This document shows, in pieces, positions 18,167 through 28,379 of a stretch of DNA of 64,000 nucleotides. Numbering within the stretch: position 1 is the first letter of the stretch; each line of letters begins with the position of its first letter. Under the pieces are notes generated by a model. It did not search any database. It was not told where the DNA came from and saw only the letters and a program-made list of their open reading frames with translations. The stretch comes from Acidipila rosea (GTDB lineage: Bacteria > Acidobacteriota > Terriglobia > Terriglobales > Acidobacteriaceae): contig NZ_SMGK01000002.1 in NCBI RefSeq assembly GCF_004339725.1, positions 930,001 to 994,000 of the forward strand. The letters run 5' to 3'. Position numbers and translations under genes: made by a program.

Positions 18167-19119
18167 ACAGGTCCACAATGGTGAGAGCTTCAGACGAAGT
18201 AGAGAAACCAGTCGACCGCAACAGTAGTAATTCGGTTGCACATATGCGGATCGACACCGCTTCCTTGCTCGAAAACTATGATCGGGTTCCGTTCGGGTTC
18301 GAGCACGACCTCCATACACTACCGATGTTCCAGCCGGAGGCGCTCGAACGCCTCGCGAGGCGTTTTACCGATGCGGGGCGGGGATACTTCATCGCCCAGT
18401 CGGCTCCCGGGCCGGGGACGCCGTTCTACTCGGTGCCGTATGGCGGCTTCACCCCCAGCCACGCGCTTGAGAACCTCGACCAGTTCCCTCTTCGCATCCT
18501 GCTAAAGCGACCGGAGAACGTGGAGCCGGCGTTTCGCGAGCTGCTGGACACGCTCTTCTCACAGGTGACAGAGATGCGGGGCGGCCTGGGCAATGAGCAA
18601 GTGATGCGGCTGGAGTCAGCCGTCTTCATCAGCGCGGCGGCGGCGACGACGCCTATCCATTTCGACCCGGAGATTGCCTTCTTTTCACAGATCGAGGGGC
18701 TGAAGGAATACCACGTCTATTCGCCAGCGGATGCGCGTGAGCAGGAACTGGAACGCTTCTACATCCGCGGGGTGATCGATATAGGAAGACTGGAGATGGC
18801 GCAGAGGGATGCGACTCGCGAGCAGGTGTACCATCTGCAGCCGGGGATGGGCTTCCACCAGCCGCAGAACTCCCCGCACTGGGTGAGGACGGCGGGCGCA
18901 CGCTCGGTCTCCTACTCGTTTGTCTACCAGACGGATGCAACCCGGCGACTGGGGCGCATCAGGGCGTTCAACCACTATGAGCGCCTGTTCGGAATGAAGC
19001 CTGCTCCTCCGGGGGTTCACCCATGGGTGGATAAGGCGAAGGCCGAGGCGATGCAGGGCGTAATCCCGATTCGCAAGGCAGTAGGCACCGTGCTCAGCAA
19101 GGTGCGGCGAGAAGCCTGA
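18163..19119 (+). CDS. JmjC/cupin-like domain protein
   Basis: A 318-residue cytoplasmic protein resembling bacterial JmjC or cupin_8-type Fe(II)/2-oxoglutarate oxygenases. The metal-binding HxD motif is visible in TPIHFDPEIAFFSQIEG (about residue 165), followed by a double-stranded beta-helix region and a second histidine candidate in MGFHQPQNSPHWV (about 230). The first ~30 residues look disordered. ATG at 18163 has AGGAG eight bases upstream, inside a small hairpin. It lies 66 bases after the exported-protein gene on the same strand. Substrate is unknown, since members include protein hydroxylases and tRNA-modifying enzymes. Confidence 0.72.
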   Translation: MHRSTMVRASDEVEKPVDRNSSNSVAHMRIDTASLLENYDRVPFGFEHDLHTLPMFQPEALERLARRFTDAGRGYFIAQSAPGPGTPFYSVPYGGFTPSHALENLDQFPLRILLKRPENVEPAFRELLDTLFSQVTEMRGGLGNEQVMRLESAVFISAAAATTPIHFDPEIAFFSQIEGLKEYHVYSPADAREQELERFYIRGVIDIGRLEMAQRDATREQVYHLQPGMGFHQPQNSPHWVRTAGARSVSYSFVYQTDATRRLGRIRAFNHYERLFGMKPAPPGVHPWVDKAKAEAMQGVIPIRKAVGTVLSKVRREA

Positions 19120-19129
19120 GGATGCCCGG

Positions 19130-19152
19130 GCGGAGGGAGGCTATCCCTCCGC
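19130..19152. terminator. Hairpin between convergent JmjC-like and amidase genes
   Basis: GCGGAGGGA (19130-19138) pairs perfectly with TCCCTCCGC (19144-19152) around a five-base loop. It lies 10 bases after the plus-strand gene and before the convergent amidase end. No T tract follows on the plus strand, so it is a possible terminator only. Confidence 0.4.
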
Positions 19153-19184
19153 GCTGTACATGCCCTCCGCAATGCAATCATGGA

Positions 19185-21053
19185 TTAAAGCTTCGGATGA
19201 AGATTTACAAAACCTGCAGCCTGCTGATAAGCCCGGGCAAAGGCCGCGAGTTTCGCATCCTGATAATGACCGGCGAGAAAGGTGATGCTGACCGGAGTGC
19301 CGGGGCCGCCGATCTGGTCATCGTCGCCGGTATCTACCTGCGGAGGCGCAGGAGCGTCGTTGCCGCGCAGGCCGTTGGGCACGATCAGGGCCGGGTGGCC
19401 GGTGAGGTTGGTGACGACGAGCTGTTCGCTGTTAGTGGCGGCGACGATGATGTCCACCTGATCGAAGAGCCTGGAAACCTGCTGAATGGCCAGTGAGCGG
19501 GCGCGGTTGGCCTGGATGTACTCGACGGCCGGGTAGAAGCGCGCCACGCGGAAGCTGTTGGGCCAGTCTTCCGCACCTTGCTCGGTGAGCAGCTTGTCGC
19601 GGCCGGTCATGGTGAGCTCATCGAAGGCGGCGGCGGCCTCTGCAGTCAGCAGCGGCGCCATGGAGCCGTACGGCAGCTCGGGCAACTCCAAGGGGATGAG
19701 GTTGACGCCCATGGAACGAAGCTTGTCGAGGGCGGCAAGGTCGTATCTGCGGTCATAGGCGCGGCGGGCGCGGTAGGCAGCCATGCTTCGCTCGCGCTCT
19801 TCGCGCTTCTTCTTCTCTTCGACGGTTTCGTTCGCAGGAGGCGCGGCAGCGGGTTCCTGCTTGTCAGGATCGAAGCTGCTCTTTAGATAGCCGACCCGCA
19901 GGGAGTGCCAGTCGAGATCTGCGTTCCAGTTGAAGGCGGCGTTCCTGGTGGCGAGGTCGTGGCCGTCGGGACCATAGATGGCCGTCATGACCATAGCGCA
20001 GTCCTCCACAGCGCGGCAGATGGGGCCGAGCTTATCCATGGTCCAGCTGAGGGCCATGGCTCCGGTGCGCGGGACAAAGCCGAAGGTGGGGCGCAGACCG
20101 GTGCAGCCGCAGCGGGTGGAGGGCGACGAGATGGAGCCCAGCGTCTCAGACCCGATGGCGAAGGCAACGCAACCGGCGGCGGTGGCCGAGGCGGGACCGG
20201 CTGAGGAGCCGCTGGAGCCCTGCTTCGGATTCCAGGGGTTGCGGGTGCGGCCGCCGTACCACTTGTCGCCCATGGCAAGTGCGCCCAGTGTGAGCTTGGC
20301 GACGAGGACGGCTCCGGCGGCGTCGAGGCGCTGGACGACCGTGGCGTCCTCGTCGATTCTCTGCTTTTCAAATCCGCCAGCGCCCCAGGTGGTGGGGTAG
20401 CCCTTGACGGCGAGCAGGTCCTTGGCGCCCCACGGGATGCCGTGCAGCGGGCCGCGATACTTCCCTGCCGCGAGATCAGCATCTGCCTGCCGCGCCTGCG
20501 CTAGGGCGCGCTCCTCGGTCAGGTTGGTGACGAAGTGGAGGACCGGGTCGTAGCGCTTGAGGCGAGCGAGGTACATCCGGGTGAGGTCGATGGAGGAGAC
20601 CTTTTTTGTGCGGACAAGCTCGGCAAGCTGCGGGACGGTGTAGAAGGCAACCTCTTCAAGATTGGAAGGCAGGGTTGCGATTGCCGGAGCCTTGCCGTAG
20701 ACAGGCTGCGTGCGGTCCGTGTTGACGGTCGCGCCGGGCGGCAGCGGATCGAAGATGAAGGCCGGGGCGACACTGTTGGGCAGATGCAGCTTGCGGATCT
20801 TGTCATAAGACTCGCGCTGCTGATTTAGGCCGTCGAGCATCATCTGCTTGTATTCAGGAGCGATGGCAACTCCGGCGAGGGCAGCGGCCTGATCGATCAT
20901 CTCCGGGGTGATTTTGGGAAGGTCAGCTTTGGCAGGGGCGGGAGCCTGCGCCTGCGCCTGAGTGGCGAGGGTGTAGAGCGCGCCGGGAAAGAGCGTTGAG
21001 GCGAGGCCAAAGCGGCCGGAGATGGCGAGAAATCCACGTCGATCCAAGGGCAT
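19185..21053 (-). CDS. Tat-exported amidase (GatA-type signature family)
   Basis: A 622-residue amidase-signature enzyme hydrolysing an unknown amide. The N-terminus MPLDRRGFLAISGR is a twin-arginine signal, with processing likely near ATQAQAQA, so it should act in the periplasm. The Ser-cisSer-Lys triad is visible: Lys211 in WGAKDLL, the cis-Ser in GSSGSSAG (279-286) and the nucleophile Ser307 in GSETLGSISSPS. The central KKKREERERSMAAYRARRAYDRRYD insertion (about 425-450) is charged and not typical. It lies 71 bases downstream of the GH32 gene on the same strand. Export makes a tRNA amidotransferase role very unlikely. Confidence 0.88.
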   Translation of the reverse strand: MPLDRRGFLAISGRFGLASTLFPGALYTLATQAQAQAPAPAKADLPKITPEMIDQAAALAGVAIAPEYKQMMLDGLNQQRESYDKIRKLHLPNSVAPAFIFDPLPPGATVNTDRTQPVYGKAPAIATLPSNLEEVAFYTVPQLAELVRTKKVSSIDLTRMYLARLKRYDPVLHFVTNLTEERALAQARQADADLAAGKYRGPLHGIPWGAKDLLAVKGYPTTWGAGGFEKQRIDEDATVVQRLDAAGAVLVAKLTLGALAMGDKWYGGRTRNPWNPKQGSSGSSAGPASATAAGCVAFAIGSETLGSISSPSTRCGCTGLRPTFGFVPRTGAMALSWTMDKLGPICRAVEDCAMVMTAIYGPDGHDLATRNAAFNWNADLDWHSLRVGYLKSSFDPDKQEPAAAPPANETVEEKKKREERERSMAAYRARRAYDRRYDLAALDKLRSMGVNLIPLELPELPYGSMAPLLTAEAAAAFDELTMTGRDKLLTEQGAEDWPNSFRVARFYPAVEYIQANRARSLAIQQVSRLFDQVDIIVAATNSEQLVVTNLTGHPALIVPNGLRGNDAPAPPQVDTGDDDQIGGPGTPVSITFLAGHYQDAKLAAFARAYQQAAGFVNLHPKL

Positions 21054-21124
21054 GGTTCGGTGCTTCTCCTGAGTGAATGTGAGGTGAATGAGTGGTGAAA
21101 GCGCAGTATATCCTGCGCCCTGCC

Positions 21125-22630
21125 TCAGGTCGTAAGCCGGTCGGGAGAGATCGGTTTGATGTGCCAGAAAGCGCTCTCAGTGAGGCTGTGGTGGGGATCG
21201 TGGAGGGTGAGCCGGGCGACGCCGGGGGTGAGGCCGTAGATGCGCGTAGTGCAAGCCAGAGCTCCGTTGACGAAGAGCTCAACGACGGAGGCGTCCAGGA
21301 AGAAGCGGACCTTCATGGGCTGCGAGTCATCGAGAGCCTGCGGCAGCCGCGCGCCGTCGATGCGGACACTGCCCGCGTCGGGATCGAAGCTCCAGACGGT
21401 TGGGCGCCCGGTGGGGTTGCCGAGCGAGAGATCGACGATGCCGCCGCCCGCGTTGAGGGTCAGCTCAAGCTCGGCGCGCAGCTCCCGAAGAGTGAGCGTG
21501 GCGTTGCCCTCAGCGAAGTGAAGAGGCAACTGACCCTCGCGAAGCGTTTCAAGACGAGTAGAGGGCTGGATGCGGAGCAGACCGTCCGAGCCAACGGTGA
21601 GCACGCGCGGCAGGGACATGAGCCCGGCCCAGCCTGCGCGGGCGTACTCCTGCTCCGGGCGCGTCTCCTGAATCCAGCCCCAGAGGACGCGGTTGCCGTC
21701 AGCATCGAGCATGCTCTTGGGGGCGTAGTAGGCACCATGGTCGAGCATTCCCTGCTGCCGGATGCGAAAGCGCTGCTTCTTTGCGTCGTACTTGCCGGTG
21801 GACCAGTAGACCTTGCGCTCGGTGGAGTAAAGCAGCACATGCTGGCCGTTGAGCTCGAAGAAGTCCGGGCACTCCCACATATCTCCGCTTGCAACGGGGT
21901 CGCTGGTCTGCCTGCCTTCGTCGCTGCCATTGGCCAGGCGATGCATGTAAGTCCAGCTGCGTAGATCGAGCGAGCGGTAGAGCAACACGCAGCCGCCTAC
22001 GTCCTGAGAACCCGAGCCGATGCCCATGTACCACCAGCTGCCCTCCTGCCAGAGGCAGGGATCACGGAAGCCGGTCACGTCGAGATTGGGCGGAGGCGTG
22101 GGGACGACAGGCTGGGGCAGCTTGGTCCATGTCTTTAGCTGCGGATCACTGGAGGTGGCGAGGCATTGCGATTCGCGGAAGTTGTGGGTGCCGTCGCGTA
22201 GCGTAGCCTCAGCCGGTGGAACTGCCTTGACGCCGGTGTAGATCAGGGTGGGCGTGCCGTTGAAGTTGACGGCGCTGCCGCTGAAGCAGCCTTCGGAGTC
22301 CGGGCCGCCGGGCGTCGGCGAGAGCGCAATCGGCAGATGCTGCCAGTGGATGAGGTCGGGGCTCATGGCGTGCGCCCAGTGCATGTCTCCCCAGATGGCG
22401 GCGTTGGGGTTGTACTGGTAGAAGAGGTGATAGTTGCCGTTCCAGTAGATGGGGCCGTTGGGATCGTTCATCCAGTTGCGCGCAGGCAGCAGGTGATACT
22501 GCGGGCGATTGGGGTCGAGCGCGATACGGTTGCGGGTGTGATACTTCTGCACGGGCAGAGTGCGCGCAAGGGCGGCTGAGGCAGGGACGGCGAGAGAGCT
22601 TCGCAAAAAGGAACGGCGCGTGATGGGCAT
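21125..22630 (-). CDS. Tat-exported glycoside hydrolase family 32 (beta-fructosidase)
   Basis: A 501-residue GH32 enzyme cleaving beta-fructosidic bonds in sucrose, inulin or levan. All three catalytic blocks are present: NWMNDPNG with nucleophile Asp56, FRDP (transition-state stabiliser) and WECPDFF with the acid/base Glu. The C-terminal ~130 residues form the beta-sandwich module. The start at 22630 gives MPITRRSFLRSS, a Tat signal, so the enzyme is periplasmic or surface-exposed. The in-frame upstream extension to 22747 overlaps a terminator hairpin and is rejected. No fructose PTS or sugar transporter genes are adjacent. Confidence 0.92.
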   Translation of the reverse strand: MPITRRSFLRSSLAVPASAALARTLPVQKYHTRNRIALDPNRPQYHLLPARNWMNDPNGPIYWNGNYHLFYQYNPNAAIWGDMHWAHAMSPDLIHWQHLPIALSPTPGGPDSEGCFSGSAVNFNGTPTLIYTGVKAVPPAEATLRDGTHNFRESQCLATSSDPQLKTWTKLPQPVVPTPPPNLDVTGFRDPCLWQEGSWWYMGIGSGSQDVGGCVLLYRSLDLRSWTYMHRLANGSDEGRQTSDPVASGDMWECPDFFELNGQHVLLYSTERKVYWSTGKYDAKKQRFRIRQQGMLDHGAYYAPKSMLDADGNRVLWGWIQETRPEQEYARAGWAGLMSLPRVLTVGSDGLLRIQPSTRLETLREGQLPLHFAEGNATLTLRELRAELELTLNAGGGIVDLSLGNPTGRPTVWSFDPDAGSVRIDGARLPQALDDSQPMKVRFFLDASVVELFVNGALACTTRIYGLTPGVARLTLHDPHHSLTESAFWHIKPISPDRLTT

Positions 22631-22709
22631 CGGGCACAGTATAGCGCCGCGCTCCGGCAGGTTCACCTCAGTTGCAGCCTCTGCTTGTGCAGTTGTGCCT
22701 GAAACGTGA

Positions 22710-22740
22710 ACTCCCTCCGCAGAGTGGCTGCGGAGGGAGT
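22710..22740 (-). terminator. Terminator-like hairpin after gyrB
   Basis: ACTCCCTCCGCAG (22710-22722) and CTGCGGAGGGAGT (22728-22740) form a perfect 13-bp stem with a five-base loop, 41 bases after the gyrB stop on the minus strand. The minus-strand sequence after the stem (TTCACGTTTC) is only weakly T-rich. Confidence 0.65.
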
Positions 22741-22780
22741 GGCACATCGTGTGTTCGCGCTGAGGCCTGGATCTCGGGGA

Positions 22781-25713
<2,933 letters not shown>

Positions 25714-25881
25714 ATGAATTATTTCGTTCGCATTCTCGTCATCGGCATGGTGATTACCGGCGCAGCAGCCAGCGCTTTCTCCAACCACTCGGTTAAGGCT
25801 GTCGCGCCTATCAGCCACCAGGTGAACACGTCCTCGTCGCTCCATCCGGGCCAGCTCTGCACGGGCCACGACTGCTGGTAA
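25714..25881 (+). CDS. Small exported Cys-containing peptide, 55 residues, unknown
   Basis: Too short for most gene callers. ATG at 25714 has GAGG ten bases upstream. The peptide begins MNYFVRILVIGMVITGAAAS, a good Sec signal (one Arg, a hydrophobic stretch of about 12, small residues ending near ASA). The mature part is about 33 residues, rich in Ser/His/Val, and ends LHPGQLCTGHDCW. Two cysteines separated by four residues at the extreme C-terminus could form a disulfide or bind metal. An 11-bp inverted repeat starts over the stop codon. The next gene, 109 bases downstream, encodes a multi-TM protein. No family is recognised. Confidence 0.6.
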   Translation: MNYFVRILVIGMVITGAAASAFSNHSVKAVAPISHQVNTSSSLHPGQLCTGHDCW

Positions 25882-25930
25882 TCGTTACGAGCAGGCGTCC
25901 GGTAATGCGGCAACGATTACCACTGTTTTG
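25876..25930 (+). terminator. Inverted repeat over the small peptide stop codon, with T-rich tail
   Basis: TGGTAATCGTT (25876-25886) pairs perfectly with AACGATTACCA (25912-25922) across a 25-base loop, and CTGTTTTG follows. It fits a terminator or an attenuator placed between the peptide gene and the membrane-protein gene. A perfect TTGACA at 25928-25933 could be a -35 element for the next gene, but no matched -10 was found. Confidence 0.5.
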
Positions 25931-25990
25931 ACATTGTTATTGTTATGGGAACAGCAGCGCGCTATCCTCTAACCTTGTTGAGGTTCAGTT

Positions 25991-26881
25991 ATGCGTCTGT
26001 CACCACTCGGAAATACCGCCTACTGCTTTGAAGTTGCGATGTGGTGCGTGCTTTTTTTGCTTTGCTATAGAAGCAGGCCGACATCTCACTTGCGCGCGGT
26101 ACAGGTATTCCTGGCATTTCGGGTAATCTCCGAGATCCTGCTGCTGGCTTTCTATGAATCGCACCACGTGATCGAGAGAGCCGCAGGTGTGAGTCCCTCA
26201 ACAACCTACAACTGGTACTTCTACAGTTGCTGGGCGGCGGATTTTATCGGGGCAGCTCTGCTCTTCTTTATGCTGCAGAGCATCTTCCGCTATGCACTGA
26301 CGCCGCTGCCGGGAATTTCACAGCTGGGCATCCAGGCGTTTCGCTGGGCCGGAGTGGTTTCCATCATTGTTTCCGCGTCGGCATTTTTCACCCCGGCGAC
26401 ACAGACATCTCTCCACGTGTCGGCGATTGGAACGCAGCTGATGCGCTGCATGGGAATCGTCGAACTCTGCCTGCTGGCGTTCTTTGTAATGACCCTGCAT
26501 AAACTGGGGCTGAATTTCAGAAGCCGCATCTTTGGGATCAGCCTTGCGACCGGCATCATGGCGACGATGGATTTCATTGTCAGCGCGGTGGCTACGCGGA
26601 GACCGGATCTGGTAGTACCACTGAATAATGTGCAGGAATTTGTAATCGTGTTTGCGCTTGGCACCTGGGCGACCTACATGCTGGTTCCGGAGCCTGCACG
26701 CAAACCGGTGGCGATGTCCAGTACTTCCCCGCTGGCGAAGTGGAATGAGATCGCCAAGGCTCTGGGTCACGGGCCTGCCTACATCGCAGTGAACCAGCCG
26801 GCGAATGCATCCTTTCTGCAGGACGTAGAGAAAGTTGTGGAGCGAGTGAAGGCCAGAAATTCTTTCAATGCGGCGGGCTAG
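25991..26881 (+). CDS. Multi-spanning membrane protein (about seven TM), unknown function
   Basis: A 296-residue inner-membrane protein with about seven hydrophobic helices in residues 12-235 and a cytoplasmic tail of about 60 residues ending in a charged helix (LQDVEKVVERVKARNSF). ATG at 25991 has GAGG seven bases upstream. The arrangement resembles 7TM sensory modules, such as the N-terminal part of the histidine kinase at 15071-17050, but no output domain is attached. It follows the small Cys peptide gene and is closed by an 18-bp terminator. Function unknown. A receptor- or transport-like role is conjecture. Confidence 0.75.
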   Translation: MRLSPLGNTAYCFEVAMWCVLFLLCYRSRPTSHLRAVQVFLAFRVISEILLLAFYESHHVIERAAGVSPSTTYNWYFYSCWAADFIGAALLFFMLQSIFRYALTPLPGISQLGIQAFRWAGVVSIIVSASAFFTPATQTSLHVSAIGTQLMRCMGIVELCLLAFFVMTLHKLGLNFRSRIFGISLATGIMATMDFIVSAVATRRPDLVVPLNNVQEFVIVFALGTWATYMLVPEPARKPVAMSSTSPLAKWNEIAKALGHGPAYIAVNQPANASFLQDVEKVVERVKARNSFNAAG

Positions 26882-26915
26882 CTGCGTTGACTGCCAGTTG
26901 TAAACTTGAAATCTG

Positions 26916-26960
26916 AAAAGAGAGAGCCTCGAACGGTTGTCTTTCGAGGCTCTCTCTTTT
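26916..26960. terminator. Strong bidirectional terminator, 18-bp perfect stem
   Basis: The bases 26916-26933 (AAAAGAGAGAGCCTCGAA) are perfectly complementary to 26943-26960 (TTCGAGGCTCTCTCTTTT) around a nine-base loop. The stem has an A tract on one side and a T tract on the other, so it should terminate in both directions. Confidence 0.9.
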
Positions 26961-27311
26961 GAAGCTCACAGGGTCAGTAGCCCTTCTTCTTTCCATCCAT
27001 CAAAAAATACCTGATCGCTCACGGGCGCGAGCAGCCATTCGCGCTGCAACTTACTGCTAATATGTAGACAGTGAAGTGACGCGCGGGAACGAGCCTCCAC
27101 GCGTTGCGGAGATTGAAGAGCTCTGTAAAAAGTTGTACCGAATAATAGCTCTTCCCAGCAGCAGTTGTCATCCTCCGGTTTTTTCGCGAATCCGCCGGGG
27201 AGTGATATGCACTTGCGGATTCCGCGAACGAAGCTCACAGCCTTACACCACAAAATGCAGCGCGGAAGCATCTTGATCTTCAGCGCACACGTTTGTGGAG
27301 GGAAAGCGCCG
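26961..27311 (+). promoter_or_regulatory. Promoter and long leader region of the cox operon
   Basis: About 350 bases without a convincing gene upstream of coxB. GAAGAGCT (27115-27122) and AGCTCTTC (27147-27154) form an eight-base perfect inverted repeat around a 24-base AT-rich segment that holds GTAAAAAGTTGTACCGAATAATA. This could be an operator or an RNA hairpin. An in-frame extension of coxB to 27165 and a 121-codon opposite ORF are present but lack protein-like character. GGAGGGA at 27297-27303 is the coxB ribosome binding site. Confidence 0.5.
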
Positions 27312-28364
27312 ATGAATGCCGACCGTTCCACCAGTCGAAGAAGTTACCTCTGCAGGACGCTAGTTCTGCTTGCTGCAACATTCGCGGCGCATGCCGCCTT
27401 TGCCGAAGGGCCACAGAGTACGCCGAGCATCTTTGCACCGGCGGGGACTCCTGCGGCGAGTATCTTCGATCTCTCTCTCTTTGTCATCGCAATCACAGGC
27501 GGTATCTTCGTTGTCGTTGCCGGACTGCTGACCTATGCGATCGTGCGTTATCGCCACAAGAAAGGCGATGAGAAGTCAGAGCCGGCGCAGGTCTACGGCA
27601 GCACGCAGATCGAGCTTGCGTGGACGGTTGTGCCTGTCCTGATTGTGGTGGTGCTCTTTCTCACCACGGCGCGACTGATCTTCGCCATCCAGGATGCACC
27701 GCGCCCGAAGAAGACGCTCGATGTAACGGTGATTGGCCACCAGTTCTGGTGGGAGTTCCATTATCCGAAGCTCGGCATTGTGACGGCGAATGAGCTGCAT
27801 ATTCCAGTAAGCAGCAATCAACAGCCGCAGGCGGTGTTCCTGAAACTCTACTCCGCAGATGTGGACCACAGCTTCTGGGTGCCGCAGCTGGCCGGCAAGA
27901 CTGACCTGATCCCCAACAATGAAAACGTGATGTGGATGGATGCGAAGCATCCGGGGCTTTACGTAGGGCAGTGTGCGCAGTTCTGCGGCGTCGAGCACGC
28001 CAAGATGCTGCTGCGGGTCTATGCGGATACACCGGAGGAGTTTGCTGCCTGGGTAAAGAACCAGCAGCAGGCGGCAGTCGTCGATCCGCAGGTCGAGGCA
28101 GGGCGCGAGCTCTTTGCCCGCCAGTCATGCATGAACTGCCACACGATCAAAGGTACGCCTGCAACCGGCCACTACGGTCCTGACCTGACTCACCTGATGA
28201 GCCGCGAGACGATCGCGGCCGGCGCGGCGCCAAACACGCCCGCAGCGATGAAGGAGTGGATCCGCGATCCGGACAGCGTGAAGCCGGGCGCACTGATGCC
28301 GGCCATGCATTTAACTGATGGGCAGATTGACCAGCTCGTCGCATACCTAGAAACACTTCACTAG
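27312..28364 (+). CDS. coxB: caa3-type cytochrome c oxidase subunit II with fused cytochrome c
   Basis: Electron-entry subunit of a haem-copper oxidase, 350 residues. ATG at 27312, with GGAGGGA eight bases upstream, gives a signal peptide (RRSYLCRTLVLLAATFAAHAAFAEG). Two TM helices follow (about 55-85 and 100-125), then the periplasmic cupredoxin domain with HQFWWEF, DVDHSFWVP and the CuA ligands in GQCAQFCGVEHAKM. The C-terminal ~100 residues are a class I cytochrome c domain (CMNCH, axial Met probably in GALMPAM). The fused haem classifies the oxidase as caa3-like. It is the first gene of an eight-gene respiratory operon. Confidence 0.95.
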   Translation: MNADRSTSRRSYLCRTLVLLAATFAAHAAFAEGPQSTPSIFAPAGTPAASIFDLSLFVIAITGGIFVVVAGLLTYAIVRYRHKKGDEKSEPAQVYGSTQIELAWTVVPVLIVVVLFLTTARLIFAIQDAPRPKKTLDVTVIGHQFWWEFHYPKLGIVTANELHIPVSSNQQPQAVFLKLYSADVDHSFWVPQLAGKTDLIPNNENVMWMDAKHPGLYVGQCAQFCGVEHAKMLLRVYADTPEEFAAWVKNQQQAAVVDPQVEAGRELFARQSCMNCHTIKGTPATGHYGPDLTHLMSRETIAAGAAPNTPAAMKEWIRDPDSVKPGALMPAMHLTDGQIDQLVAYLETLH

Positions 28365-28379
28365 AGGAGATTGACCGAC

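Noticed and set aside
19185..21053. GatA subunit of the tRNA amidotransferase
   Set aside because: The protein has a Tat signal, a charged insertion and no gatB/gatC neighbours, so an exported amidase is the better call.
22631..22747. N-terminal extension of the GH32 gene
   Set aside because: It would run through the 13-bp terminator hairpin after gyrB, and the Tat signal starts at 22630.
25921..25990. A sigma-70 promoter from the perfect TTGACA at 25928-25933
   Set aside because: No acceptable -10 hexamer lies 16-18 bases downstream, so only the -35-like sequence is recorded.
27165..27311. N-terminal extension of coxB to 27165
   Set aside because: No ribosome binding site at that start, and a clear GGAGGGA plus signal peptide fits ATG 27312.
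26966..27331. A 121-codon minus-strand ORF upstream of coxB
   Set aside because: No ribosome binding site, Cys-rich random-looking composition, and it overlaps the coxB leader. The strong terminator next to it explains the gap better.
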